Below are positions 53,131 to 64,000 of a DNA stretch of 64,000 nucleotides, in pieces. Position 1 is the first letter of the stretch, and every line of letters starts with the position of its first letter. A program made the translations under genes and the position numbers. Under the pieces are notes generated by a model. That model saw only the letters and a list, made by a program, of their open reading frames with translations. It did not search any database and was not told the DNA's origin. Source of the DNA: Triticum aestivum. Lineage: Eukaryota > Streptophyta > Magnoliopsida > Poales > Poaceae. The DNA lies in contig NC_057807.1 in NCBI RefSeq assembly GCF_018294505.1, positions 265,624,458 through 265,688,457 on the forward strand. The letters are read 5' to 3'.

Positions 53131-55510
53131 CCCACCTCCGCCTCCGGCTCCTCTCTCAGGGGATCAAATCGACTCTGGAGAGAGGGGGGAAGTTAGGGTT
53201 CGTCAACGCAAAGCTCCTCCACCAAATCAGGTCTTGGTTAGGAAGGAGCTGCTTGTGTCTGGAGACTTTTCTGCCGAGGATTGCTATCCGATTGGTGCTT
53301 CTGATCAGTTGTCGCAACCGACGCACTTTAGATTTTCATGAGATTTCTGGGCTGGGAAAACTAGTAAGATCCCTTTTGCTGATGTAGTCCATGGTATGGC
53401 TAGACGTGGACGTGATCAGAGTTCTAGAGGGGGTCGCTATGGTGCTGGTAGGGGACGCAATGCTGGTAGAAATCTAGCCGCTGGTACTAATACCTCTCTG
53501 CCACCAGATCCCACACACGTTCCTCCTCCTCCCACTTCACATCCACCACCCATATCCATATATATGCCAAACCACCTATCTTCCATATGGCTGCAGCTCC
53601 ACCTTTACCTATGCAGGGGGGCACGTGTTTGCTGGGTATCCGACAGGAATAATTAGTATCAACAGCTTGGTCCTTGGCCTCAACAGCCACAATTTCCTTA
53701 CCAATTCATGCCTCCACCTCAAAGCTTGACCATGCCTTATCAACAGCAAGAAGCAGTAGTAAGTGGAGGTAGCCTCTCAAGCAGTGGCGCTCAATCTGGA
53801 CAACCGGGTACTAGCCAAAGTAAGAGAAAGCAAAATGCAGGGAAGCAACAAGCCCCTGCTGCTAGCACTCCTCAGCTTTAGTAAAAAAACACTTATAAGA
53901 GCATTATGTTTCAAGTTGACCCAAAAATCATTGGAGCTATCTGTTATAATTGTGGCCTTCCTGGGCATTTTGTTGACATGTGTTCTGTGCCAAAGGTGTG
54001 ATTTCTCTGTAAAACCCCTGGACATCATATGGATGGCTTACCCCTTGGTTTAAGCCATACCCAGCTGCTCATTACTGGGGGAGTACTTGTTCAGGCCTGG
54101 TTTTTCCCATGTTGACACATGAGACACAAGTGACTGTGAATGGCTGAATATTGGCAATGTTGGCCCAATGGTGATTGAAGAAGGTGACATAACTGGCAAA
54201 GAACTTGGGCAGTGCTTCTCTGATATGTGGAAACAAACTGGCCCTGGCAGATAAGGCCCTATGATGATAGACAGTTCTTGGTCAGATTCCCTCTCACCAA
54301 AAAAATGAGTGATTTGGTGAAATATCCCTCCATCAACCTCAAGAAGAAAGGGATGACTGTCTCTTTCAAGGATTGGACTGGTGATTACCTAGTCTATGGT
54401 ACTTTGAATGAAACTTAGGTGAGTATTGAGGGCCTTCCCCCAAAATGGTGCGGTTGGAAAGTGATGGCATAATTGCTTCCATCCTTGGAGTCCTAGTCAA
54501 TGTTAACTGACACACAATCTTCAGAAATTTCTATGAGAGGGTCAGAATTCAGGTAGTTGTAAGAGATTCCTCCAAAAATCTCAAGGACGAAGTGATTGAG
54601 CTTAATCATGAACTATATTTACTGAAGTTTGTGACTAAGGAAGATATCCCTATTCAACCAAGCTCTGAAAGTTCAGCTGATCTTGGTGACAGCTCCAGTA
54701 CTACTTCTCAGGAGAAACAAGATGATGCCAGTGCCAGTGATGATGACCTCCTGTGTGAGGACATGGATACAGACAATGATCAGGCTACTAGGGGAGATAG
54801 CAATGCTCCTAGGCATTGTACTGCTCTCGGAGGTTCTAAAACTTCTAATGTGTGCGTCATCCTTGCTCGAGAGCATCACCTGGAGAAATCTGTATTTTCC
54901 AAGATACAAGGGGCACCTATCTCTAAGAGTTACTTGGAGATAGTGAAGAAGAAACCAACTAATAACATTGGGAAACATCTTCTTCAGAAATTTGATGAGG
55001 TTGTGGTCAAATGTGCCAAGACACACACCAAAAGCAAGACTGCTGCTCGTAAACAAGATAAATGGGGGCCTGTGGTAGCTACTAGGATGAGCTCCAGGAT
55101 AAATATGGATGGAAAGCCTGCTCTTCAAAAGGCCCAAGATCTATTGCAAGTCAAATACCTGGATATCCTAAGCCATTGAAAGGTAACCATAACTCATTTG
55201 CTTGTCTTGATGATGATCCATTGTTTAAAAGTGCCGACTCTTTTGGAATTAACCCGAGCTCTACTAAGGAAATTGCTAGTCTGACTACAGCTGTTATTAA
55301 ACAGATTGAGTTGAACAAACTGAGCAAGTTCTACCAGGATAAAGTCCAGATGTGTTTCTTCCTCCCGATATTGATATCCCTTGAGAGGAATTTAATACTG
55401 TATTTCCTGATCCAAGTACTGGTGATGGCTTGGTGTTGGTGCAACAAACCCTGGGTCTGTTGCCCAGACTTTGCACAGGCTCAAAGGCAAGATTACAACA
55501 CCAAGATCGG
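53131..55510 (+). pseudogene. LINE ORF1 remnant with zinc knuckle (second LINE)
   Basis: A GC-rich leader is followed by ATG at 53397, opening MARRGRDQSSRGGRYGAGRG, an RGG-rich start, and a proline- and glutamine-rich stretch. Near 53940 lies a CCHC knuckle (CYNCGLPGHFVDMC). The next knuckle has its first Cys changed to a stop (TGA near 54000). The following part has WPWQIRPYDDRQFLVRFPLT and MTVSFKDWTGDYLVYGTLNE, like the DUF4283 region of plant LINE ORF1. The tail 54592-55179 is acidic, then basic. Many stops and shifts are present. No endonuclease or reverse transcriptase follows; the Gypsy begins near 55510. ORF1 would bind the LINE RNA. Confidence 0.7.
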
Positions 55511-56366
55511 ACCAAGCAAGGAGGATCAACTCCTTTGGAAGACTCAAGTGCAGACCAAGAAGGCCAAGACGAGCCAGAGAAGCAAGATAACGCCAAGGAG
55601 AGAACCAGCCTTGCCGGGCAGGCGAGCCTGGCAGGGTTGAGCTTTGCACCGGAAGCATACTTCCAGATCGTCCTGGCAGGCCCTGCCGGGACTTGCGGAG
55701 GCAACTACGCCACCGCTCCACCTCATGAGCGGCGCAAGTCACAGGTCAGTGCGGTGTCAAGCCCCAAGATGACTAAGTGGCTGCTTTTCGCCACATGGCA
55801 GCCACTTTCTACAGCAACACCTCCATGCGACACCCGTCCTGAGACGTGTCAAGCAAACAGGCGCAAAGCTGGCAAAATAGCCCGGCAAGGGCTGCCGGGC
55901 ACGCTGTGATGTGACACTAGGCGATGCATTTAATGTGCCCTGTCAGCCTGCAAAGTTAGGTATGATAGCACTATTTGCTATCTAATCAGTATGCAAAGAC
56001 TGATTTGCCACCTGTGGTAACCCCTTGATCTATAAAAGGAGGCCCATGGCAAACGTAAAAAGGGTTCGGTTCGCGAGGTTGCCAAGCTCATGCCCTCATG
56101 TAACCGTACGCACGTAGACACTTCGCCTGAGGCAACCCTTCCGGGCAAAGTGTGTTGCGTCCACCACCACCCTTTCCACCATCAATCCACCAAAGTAGGA
56201 GTAGCGTTTTACGCCTCACGGTGGCCCGAACCTGGGTAAAATTGCCTGCTTGATCCCCGGCGCGCTGCATGATGCTTCTCTGCTCTTTGTCCAACGTGCC
56301 CATCTCCCCGTCGAACCAAAAGGGGCTCGCAGCCCCATAGGTGGTCGTGGTTTCCCGCGACATCTT
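55510..56366 (+). repeat. 5' LTR of the degenerate Gypsy
   Basis: The 5' border is not resolved. A TATA box (gatctataaaagg) lies at about 56029-56041. The end (gtttcccgcgaca) is followed by 'tctttggcacgccaggtagg', the usual start of the internal region in Gypsy elements. The motif 'gccgggcagg' and its inverse recur within it. Confidence 0.6.
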
Positions 56367-56390
56367 TGGCACGCCAGGTAGGGGGATCAC

Positions 56391-58393
56391 TTGCGCGAAC
56401 CCAAGAGCGTCAGTAGCATGTCATCTTCATCGCCATTTTCATCATCGACAACGTCATCGACTATGGCGCCTAAGAAGAAGCCTGGAGCTGCGAATCACCC
56501 GTCCACCTCAAGGGCTCCATCACCCACGACCGCCAACATCGCGGGAAATGAGGGGACGCATGAGGTTGTGGACGTCGTGGGAGGCGTGGTCGACGCAGGA
56601 GGCATTGTCACCACCATCCCCGCGACCGAAGCAAAAGCAGGAGGCGCCGGGGAAGGACAGCATCAACACATCCCAATGGCCACGCTCCTCGAGGTACGGG
56701 TGGGGAGATTACTTTACCTGCACCCTCTCTCCTCGCCGAAGGGCACAACCATAATGGTGGAGCTCGTTCTGAGCCGAACCGCAACCCTCCGACCGCCACC
56801 GCCACGGGTGCGACCGCGGGGCACACGCCGTCTCCAGAACAAGCCAACCCAGCTACTATGCCCAACGGAGCCGCCGACCCTCAAGCGCCTCTGTTGCATG
56901 ACTGTGCTATCCAAGCGGCTGGTTCACGGCAGCGACAGCACAGCGCAGTCGCCACCAGCGCCATCAAGAGCCAGGCGATGCACCAGTCTTCATCATCTTC
57001 ACCCATGCCAAGCACTGCCTCAGAAGCCATGGTGTGGGCCCAGTTGCTGTTGAGATACCCACCGACGGCAGATCAGATGGACGAGTGGCGAGCCACTATC
57101 CAAAGCTTGATTGGTTTCGCTGAGACGGGAGGATCGCAGCGGGCTGGCCCGCCATGGCCCCCTGAGGTGACGTCAACAGCTCGTGCGGCTGGCCGCATGG
57201 AAGGGGATGCCCCCACGATGCAGTCCCCACCTTGGCAAGCAGTACGGGAGCCACATAACCAAGAGGCCGACGACGTCTCGATGGCCTCCTCTGACCCTCA
57301 AGCACATCAAGAGCCATGGCGAGCCCCGGAGGGCAGGCGGAGGGAAGGCGCGTGTGTCGTCATTGAACGGCGTCGGACGACCACCGCCGGCCCAATGGGT
57401 ATGACGGCCCCAACATCGATGAGCCTGCCCTCGGGGATGGCGGGTACCTACCTTTCGAGGTTGGATGCCCTACCATCACTCGTGAGCTACGACAAGTCCA
57501 TTGGCCGATTGTTCGCACGTTCAAGCCAGAGATACCCGAGAAGTGTGATGCACCTGCCGGGGAACTCCATTTCGTCCTGGGCTGACCTGTGCCATGAGCT
57601 CATTAGCGCCTTTACGGGTGGCCATCAAGAACCAGGGCGGCCCAGCGATTTGCAGCTCCTCCAGCAGAAAGAAGGAGTAGCCCTACAGACATGCTTGCAA
57701 AGGTTTAGTAGAGTCCACAGGAATATTCCAGACATCCACCCGGCAGCTGTGATAACTGCTTTCTAGTCCAATGTGTGCAACCGCAGGATACGTTCCAAGA
57801 TGAACGTTCGGCTGCCCAAGACTGTGAAGGAGCTGTACACCTTAGTGGACAAGTGTGCTCAGGTGGAAGAAGGGAGGAAACTCTCTGGAGAGGAGAATTG
57901 CGTCGACATCGACTCAGAATATGACGACGAGACCACTAGCCGAAAGAAGAAGAATAAGAAGCGCAAGGATAAGGCAGTGATGATTGTTGAGAGATTGGGC
58001 ACGCCTAGTACCGGCAAGAAGGCTAAGGCTGAAGCCTCCGACAAGGAAGTTGCCGCGTGTGCTGACTACCGGGAGGCTACGATTTCCGAGAAAGCTGGGA
58101 AAGGTGATGGGCCGTACTGCAAGATTCACCGGACCAAGGGCCACGATCTCCAGGAGTGTCATCAAGTTGAGCAGCTCGTCAAGAAGCAGAGAGCTGAGTA
58201 TGAGAAGCGAGATAAGGAAAAGGGTCAGAATGGTATTGGCGGTAAGGGTCGGGCCGGTGAAGCCGAACGTTCATCTTGGAGCGTGAAGTCAATGCCATGG
58301 AGCCAATGGCAAGTTCACGGAAGCCGCTCAAATGGTCACGCATGCCCATCATCTTTGATGAGGAGGATCACCCTGACCGCACCACTGCGGTAG
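56391..58393 (+). pseudogene. Gypsy gag (degenerate Tat-like)
   Basis: The ATG at about 56418 opens a serine-rich start and MAPKKKPGAANHPSTSRAPS. A shift near 56700-56860 leads to the main frame 56858-58393, which is interrupted only by one in-frame TAG at 57764-57766. It holds the gag domain (LFARSSQRYPRSVMHLPGNS, SWADLCHELISAFTGGHQEP, LQTCLQRFSRVHRNIPDIHP). A nuclear-type basic stretch (SRKKKNKKRKDK) and a knuckle-like CKIHRTKGHDLQEC follow. Gag forms the particle. The frame shifts near 58275 into the protease. Confidence 0.8.
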
Positions 58394-59079
58394 GGTGCTT
58401 GCTGTTGTTGGCCTCCCGAACAATCCGTAACCTCAAGATCACAAAGATGTTGGTTGATGGTGGGGCTGGGCTAAATCTGATTTCCCCACATGTTCTCAGC
58501 AAGCTCCAGATAGCAGAAGAAGAGCTTGAGGCCACTGGCATGTTTCAAGGAGTTAATCCTGGCAGGAGTTGTCCTAAGGGAAAGATCACGTTGCCAGTGA
58601 CGTTTGGGGGTGAGTTGAACTACCTGACTGAAAAGATTGTGTCTGATGTGGTCGATCTCCCCCTGTTGTACAATGAAATTCTTGGGCGCCCGGCCCTGGC
58701 CAAGTTCATGACGGCATCCCACTATGCCTACAACACATTGAAGATGCCAGGCCCAATGGGCGTCATATCCATTCCATCAGATAAGAAGGATGTGATGATA
58801 TGCGTGGATAAGACGTATCGGGACGCTGTCACGGCAGAGGCCGTCGAAGCTGCAGTGCCCGCCAAGGAAAGCAAAGGAAAGAAGGATGATAGTAAGGACG
58901 CCGGCAAGGAATCCAGGAAGTGTGTCCCCACCGAGTGCATGACACCCATTGACGACGTGCCGGAGAGTTCCAATAGCAAGAGGGCCAAGGCTGCTGCACC
59001 CCATGTGAAGAAGGTCCCGGCAGGGCTGGCTGGTGCTGATGGTACTTTTATGATCAGTGCCACCCTCGATGACAAATAG
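58276..59079 (+). pseudogene. Gypsy protease (degenerate Tat-like)
   Basis: An open frame of 267 codons: REVNAMEPMASSRKPLKWSR, then the active site MLVDGGAGLNLISPHVLSKL (D-G-G-A-G) near residue 63, and LLYNEILGRPALAKFMTASH as the 'ILGR' signature. A lysine-rich linker follows (KESKGKKDDSKDAGKESRK). The aspartic protease would process the polyprotein. It ends at a TAG (59077-59079) shortly before reverse transcriptase. By itself the domain looks whole, but both ends are cut off from gag and pol by lesions. Confidence 0.83.
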
Positions 59080-59745
59080 GAAAGCGCCGCTCGTTGCCTT
59101 CCTAGGGGCGAATATCGATGTGTTTTCCTGGCAACCATCTGATATCCCCAGTGTTCCCTGGGAGGTAATCGAGCACCACCTTGCTGTATGCCCACATGCC
59201 AGACCCGTCAAGCAGAAGGTATAGAAGCAAGCCTTGGAGCAGCAGCAGTTCATTGCCGAAGAGATTAAGAAACTTGAGGCAGCTGGTTTGGTCAGAGGAC
59301 TACTGCATCCAACATGGTTAGCAAACCCAGTGGTTGTGCGCAAGGCTAATGGGAAGTGGAGGCTTTGCATTTACTTCACGGATTTGAACAAGGCATGCCC
59401 GAAGGACCCGTTCCCCTTGCCGCGCATTGATCAGATTGTGGATTCCACTTCCGGGTGTGATCTGCTCTCCTTTATGGATGCATATTCTGGATACCATCAG
59501 ATATTCATGTCCAAGGAAGATGAGGAGAAGACCTCATTCATCACCCCATGTGGCACATACTGCTTTGTGCACATGCCTTTCGGGTTGAAGAGTGTCGGGT
59601 CGGGTCCACTTTTGCAAGAGCAGTCCAAATTGGTTTCGAGCCACAGTTGCATAGGAACATTGAAGCTTATATGGATGACATTGTGCTCAAGACCAGGACC
59701 AATCGACCCTCGTCCAGGATTTAGAAGAAACATTTTCTAATTTGT
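59080..59745 (+). pseudogene. Gypsy reverse transcriptase (degenerate Tat-like)
   Basis: After a TAG near 59222 the frame from 59234 reads EEIKKLEAAGLVRGLLHPTW, LCIYFTDLNKACPKDPFPLP (the usual VDF is IYF) and FMDAYSGYHQIFMSKEDEEK. A shift near 59605 separates it from AYMDDIVLKTRT (YMDD, near 59665), and another follows near 59720. The catalytic motifs are readable but not in one frame. Confidence 0.87.
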
Positions 59746-61253
59746 GCAAGATCAATTTGAAGCTAAACCTGGAGAAGTGTGTGTTTGGTGTTCCCTCCGG
59801 CAAGCTACTTGGATTCTTTGTGTCCCACCGCGGGATCGAGGCCGACCCAAATAAAATCAAGGCCATCGAGCAGATCCAAGCACCCAAGACAGTCAAGAAT
59901 GTGAGGCGTTTAACGAGGTGCATTGCCGTGCTTAGCAGATTCATCTTCAAGTATGCTGAGCGCGCCTTGTCGCTCTTCAAAATTTTGAAGAAGGCAGGGC
60001 CTATAAAGTGGACTCTGGAAGCAGATGCAGCATTGCAAGAGTTGAAGACCTACTTATCTTCCGTGCCCACTTTGGTTGCACCCAAACCACAAGAGCCATT
60101 GCTACTGTATCTGGAAGCAACTAATCAAGTGGTCAGCGCAGCATTAGTGGCAGAGTGGGAGGTAGAGGAGACAGCAGCCTCAGCATATGTCCTGCCAAGG
60201 GAAGGAAGAGGGAACAACCCGGCAAGGTCAGATACGGACAAGGACAAAGAGAAGCATGGCAGCGGAGACAAACCCAAGGATGCGGCAAGGAAGAAAGTGG
60301 TGCAACGCCTAGTATACTTCGTCAGCTCCCTGTTATATGGGGCTAGATCTAGGTATTCTGGTGTGCAAAAGTTGATTTTTGGCCTCATCATGGCCTCAAG
60401 GAAACTGCGCCACTACTTCCAAGCCCATGAGATCATGGTTGTCACACGCTTACCATTGCAATGGATACTCCAGAACCCAGAGGCTACTGGCAGAATAGTG
60501 GAGTGGGCATTGGAGTTATCTAGCTTTGGCCTGAAGTTTGAAAGAACATCAATAGTTTAGAGCAGGGCATTGGTAGAGTTTATTGCAGAATGGACGCCAA
60601 CCCCTGACGAGGAAGTACTGGAAACAGTCATCCCCGGCAAGGAATCACCCCAAGAATGGATCATGTAGCCTTCTCCTTGCAAGGTGCAGGGGTTGGCGTG
60701 CTTCTCATTGCTCCCACTAGAGAGCACTTGAAGTATGTTGTCTAGATGCACTTTCCCCGGGAGGAGGCAACCAACAATACAACAGAGTATGAAGGGCTCC
60801 TTGTCGGGCTAAGGATTGCCACAGAATTCGGAATCAAGAAGCTGATCATTCGAGGAGACTCACAGCTTGTGGTGAGACAAGTCAACAAAGATAACCAAAG
60901 TCCATTGATGGAGGCATACGCAGAGGAAGTGGGAAGATTAGAGGAGCACTTTGACGGCTTGAAAACATAGCATGTACCCCATGCGGAAAACAGCATAGCT
61001 GATCACCTGTCGAAGTGTGTTGCGCAGAAGCTTCCTGTGGAACCAGGAACTTTTGTTCTCCATCTTACTCAACCCTCCGTATCCCTGACAACAATGGCCC
61101 GAAAGAGGAGGAAATTGGACTTCGATAAGCCTCTCCCGGTAGAGCCTCCCGGGCTCCTAGCAGGGACCTTGCCGGAAACAACTCCCCTTCGACTGCCAGG
61201 TCGCACCCTCCTGCCGGACCACTGGTCCTCGCGGTCTAGGGATATGCACCCCC
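59742..61253 (+). pseudogene. Gypsy RNase H region (degenerate Tat-like)
   Basis: The frame 59742-60560 carries LNLEKCVFGVPSGKLLGFFV and the first RNase H-like part (LLYLEATNQVVSAALVAEWE, SRKLRHYFQAHEIMVVTRLP). It has a charged insertion of about 40 residues (ARSDTDKDKEKHGSGDK) in between. The second RNase H follows after shifts (NTTEYEGLLVGLRIATEFGI, KKLIIRGDSQLVVRQVNKD, 60746-60970). A TAG at 60968-60970 precedes HVPHAENSIADHLSK. All of it is inactive. Confidence 0.83.
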
Positions 61254-62515
61254 ATGAATGAGGAGGTGCCGCTAGTCCTCATTGTCGAGCCTCAGGCTCC
61301 CACTTGGGCAAGGAACATAGTCCATTTCCTCCAAACCGGAGAACTTCCCGAAGAGCAAGAAGAAGCGGAAAGAGTAGCCCAGAGGGCCAGTATGTACCAG
61401 TTTGTCAATGACACTCTATACAGAAGGAGGCCCAACAGTGTGAAATTTAAGTGCATTTGCCGGGAAGAGGGAAAGGAACTGCTGGAGGAGATACACAAAG
61501 GCATGTGCGGCTCCCACATTGGATCAAGGGCTTTAGTTGGGAAAGCATTCCAGCAAGGATTCTATTGGCCCACAGCCCTCCAAGATGCAGTCGAGCTAGT
61601 CACCAAGTGTGAAGCCTATCAGTTCCATTCCATGAACATCCATCTGCCAGCCCAAGCACTTCAAACAATCCCTTTGTCATGGCCGTTTTCGATCTGGGGG
61701 CTCGATATTCTTGGCCCTTTCCCCCGAGCTGCCGGGAGCTTTGAATTCTTGTTTGTTGCAATCGACAAGTTTACAAAGTGGCCGGAAGTAGCTGCCATGA
61801 GGAAGGTGACTGCTCAATCAGCTATCAAGTTCTTGAAAGATTTGGTGTGCCGTTTTGGAGTTCCTGCCCGGATCATCACTGACAACGACACCCAATTCAC
61901 GAGCCGCGCCTTCATGCAATATGGTCATGCCCTCGGAAGCAAGATCTCATTTGCCTCTATTGCACATCCCAGAAGCAATGTACAAGGTGAGAGGGCGAAC
62001 GCTGAAATGCTGCGGGGCCTCAAGATAAGAACATTTGATAAGCTGCTGAAGTGCGGCAGGCGATGGATCAATGAGCTGCCGGTGGTCCTTTGGTCCCTCA
62101 GAATGACACCAAATCGGGCTACCGGGCAGACTCCCTTCTCCCTAGTCTATGGGGCAGAAGCAGTTATCCCCACGGAACTCATTACGGGTCACCTCAAGTA
62201 CTTGCCTACGATGAAGTAGTGCAAGAACAACACCGGCGTGATGATGTTGTGCTTCTCGAGGAGAACCGTCTCTGGGCTGCTACTCGTGTTGCATACTACC
62301 AGCAAGCCCTGTGCCGCTACCATAGCCGCAGGGCTCATGCCCACTGTTTTGAGGAAGGTGACCTTGTGCTTAGGCATGTTCAGTCCGCCAAGGGTGCAAA
62401 CAAGCTATCACCGAAGTGGGAAGGCCCTTACTGGGTAGTACGAGTCACCAAACCTGGCGTAGTCCGTCTGGAGACCGGAGATGGCATTCAATTGCAAAAC
62501 TCATGGGATATTTGA
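61254..62515 (+). pseudogene. Gypsy integrase (degenerate Tat-like)
   Basis: The frame 61254-62219 has the zinc region EIHKGMCGSHIGSRALVGKA and KCEAYQFHSMNIH. There the second Cys of the HHCC finger is Tyr. The core has WGLDILGPFP (Asp), IITDNDTQFTSRAF (Asp) and the Glu in NVQGERANAEMLRG, where the usual NGQVE is NVQGE. A shift near 62200 leads to the tail LEENRLWAATRVAYYQQALC and PKWEGPYWVVRVTKPGVVRL, ending at 62513-62515. The lost Cys and the shift make it inactive. Confidence 0.88.
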
Positions 62516-63120
62516 GCATCTCCGCAAGTTCTACTTGTAAGGCGCAGCTGTCGGGCCCTGCCCGACAGCCACCCTTTTGTACAGGCCTTGCCTCAGTTGC
62601 ATGTAACCCCTTGTACAAAGCCAGGTGCAGACTCTGAGAAATAGAGAAATAAACGAAGCGCTGGGGGGGGGCCTGATGGGTGCATGCGTGCATAAGCATA
62701 TCATGAGCATTGCATGTTCATGTAGATAAGATTGCATCTGGCATCATCTTCATATGCATAAATTGCAGGCTCCTACCGTGGGCTCAGTCCCCAAGGGGAG
62801 TTGAGAAGACAAGCCAACGCTGCGGTCTCCGGCAAGTCAAACATATAAGTTCATCCTCTTATCCATACGTGTTTTGTAAGTAAAGGCTTGTGCATTAGAA
62901 AACCCTACTACCCTTTGAAACTTAGGTGCTCCCACCCTTCGACTCAAACGCTGTTTCGGTCAGGGTGGTCGCAGTAGCCTTTGATGGATAAGGGCCGGCA
63001 GGGGGCTGGTCCCTCTGTGTGATTTGTGCCCGGTAGGCTTACTTCCCGGCAACAACATAGAGGGTACCGGCAGGATAGCCTGCTAGGAGAAACTTGTTTA
63101 TCTGAAAATATAGAGGCTTC
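62516..63120 (+). other. 3' untranslated region of the degenerate Gypsy
   Basis: About 600 bp with no supported gene. It contains the inverted pair ctgtcggg/cccgacag (62550-62567) and a 9-base G run near 62664. It ends at the LTR that starts at 63121. Confidence 0.6.
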
Positions 63121-64000
63121 CTGATACGTCTCCAACGTATCTATAATTTTTTATTGTTCCATGCTATTATATTATCTGTTTTGGATGTTTAATAGGCATT
63201 TATATGCTATTTTATATTATTTTTGGGACTAACCTATTAACAGAGAGCCCGGTGCCAGTTTTTTTGCCTCTTTTAGAGTTTCGGGAAAAAGGAATACCAA
63301 ACAGAGTCCAAACGGAATGAAACTTTCACGATGATCTTTCTTGGAGCGAAAGGAAACCAGAAGACTTGGAGATGAAGTCAGGGATGCAACAAGGCGGCCA
63401 CGAGGCAGGAGGGCGTGCCTAGGGGGGGTAGGGCGCGCCCACCTACCTCGTGGGCTCGTAGCTCCCCTGACCTAGTTCCTTCGCCTATATATACTCTTAT
63501 ACCTTGAAAACATCCAGGAGAGCCACAAAACCACTTTTCCACCGCCGCAACCTTCTGTACTCGTGAGATCCCATCTAGGGGCCTTTTCCAGCGTCCTACC
63601 GGAGGGGGATTCTATCAAGGAGGGCTTCTTCATCAACACCATTGCCTCTCTGATGATCCGTGAGTAGTTTACCATAGACCTACGGGTCCATAGCAAGTAG
63701 CTAGATGGCTTCTTCTCTCTCTTTGATTCTCAATACCATGTTCTCCTCGATGTTCTTGGAGACTATTCGATGTAATATTCTTTTGCGGTGTGTTTGCCAA
63801 GATCCGATGAATTTTGGATTTATGATCAGATTATCTATGAATATTATTTGGTTCTTCTTTGAATTCTTATATGCATGATTTGATACCTTTGCAAGTCTCT
63901 TTGAATTATCGGTTTAATTTGGCCTACTAGATTGATCTTTCTTGCAATGGGAGAAGTGCTTATCTTTGAGTTCAATCTTGCGGTGTCCTTTCACAGTGAC
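63121..64000 (+). repeat. LTR of another Gypsy element, cut by the window end
   Basis: It starts TGATACGTCTCCAACGTATC, the same first bases as the Sabrina-like LTR, but then follows a different sequence (tataattttttattgttcca). A GC hairpin (63398-63453) is followed by the TATA box cctatatatactc (63484-63496). Downstream 'atccgtgagtagtttacc' probably belongs to the transcript leader. The end is outside the window. Confidence 0.85.
63398..63453. promoter_or_regulatory. GC-rich hairpin upstream of LTR TATA box (copy 5)
   Basis: The arms ccacgaggcaggagggcgtg and gcgcgcccacctacctcgtgg pair with a few mismatches. The TATA box begins 32 bp after the hairpin on the plus strand. Confidence 0.72.

Larger units (their letters stand above)
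55500..63120 (+). mobile_element. Tat-like Gypsy retrotransposon, degenerate, 3' LTR not in window
   Basis: A 5' LTR (about 55510-56366) is followed by a primer-site region and gag, protease, reverse transcriptase, RNase H and integrase remnants on the plus strand. About 600 bp of 3' untranslated sequence follows. At 63121 another LTR interrupts it. The order and the tandem RNase H domains fit the Tat group. It is more decayed than the Fatima-like element, with stops in every domain. Confidence 0.85.

Noticed and set aside
1..64000. CRISPR array, bacterial operons, organelle DNA
   Set aside because: No regularly spaced repeats, ribosome binding sites or plastid or mitochondrial genes were seen. 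The content is that of a plant nuclear genome.

Overview
The window looks like a piece of a large grass genome, most likely wheat, Aegilops or a close Triticeae relative. The reasons are nested LTR retrotransposons with sequences typical of Triticeae families, Stowaway MITEs with CTCCCTCC ends, a tRNA-derived SINE, and one low-copy plant gene with a 5' UTR intron. Family names (Sabrina, Angela, Fatima) come from memory of consensus sequences and were not checked against a database.

Layout. 1-1019: a 247-bp tandem repeat and a broken B3-domain gene fragment. 1020-15268: a minus-strand Athila-lineage Gypsy element (Sabrina-like). It has both LTRs, a tRNA-Asp primer site, gag, protease and a 3' ORF but no reverse transcriptase, and its gag is split by a LINE (8482-13254). 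15269-22642: an Angela-like Copia element (Copia-1) whose 5' LTR is cut by the Sabrina-like element and whose gag holds a Stowaway MITE. 22643-25377: the 3' end of a third LTR element (TE-3). 25378-43005: a sister Copia element (Copia-2) carrying a solo LTR with target duplication GAACA. A Tat-lineage Gypsy (33755-42433, Fatima-like, duplication CCCCC) sits in its 3' LTR. That Gypsy has lost gag and its primer site but keeps a long antisense gene with seven recognisable exons. 43006-45540: PIF/Harbinger transposase debris inside a ~310-bp inverted repeat, invaded by an LTR fragment.

45541-49290 is the genic island: a complete SUVH-type histone H3K9 methyltransferase of 710 codons with an uninterrupted coding exon, a 5' UTR intron and a possible 3' UTR intron. 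Next comes a 2.55-kb element with Stowaway-type ends that contains a piece of a ferredoxin-nitrite reductase gene (49500-52050). It is followed by a tRNA-Val(CAC) gene with a Pol III terminator and a SINE inserted inside a decayed Stowaway MITE. From 53131 repeats resume: a LINE ORF1 remnant, a degenerate Tat-like Gypsy (about 55500-63120), and the start of another Gypsy LTR that runs off the window.

Only the SUVH gene and possibly the tRNA look like functional host genes. The most unusual signals are: a GC-rich hairpin found 32-36 bp upstream of the TATA box in three different LTR types; the spliced antisense gene in the Fatima-like element; the nitrite-reductase-carrying Stowaway-type element; and a deletion junction with 17 bp of apparently templated filler at 1005-1021.
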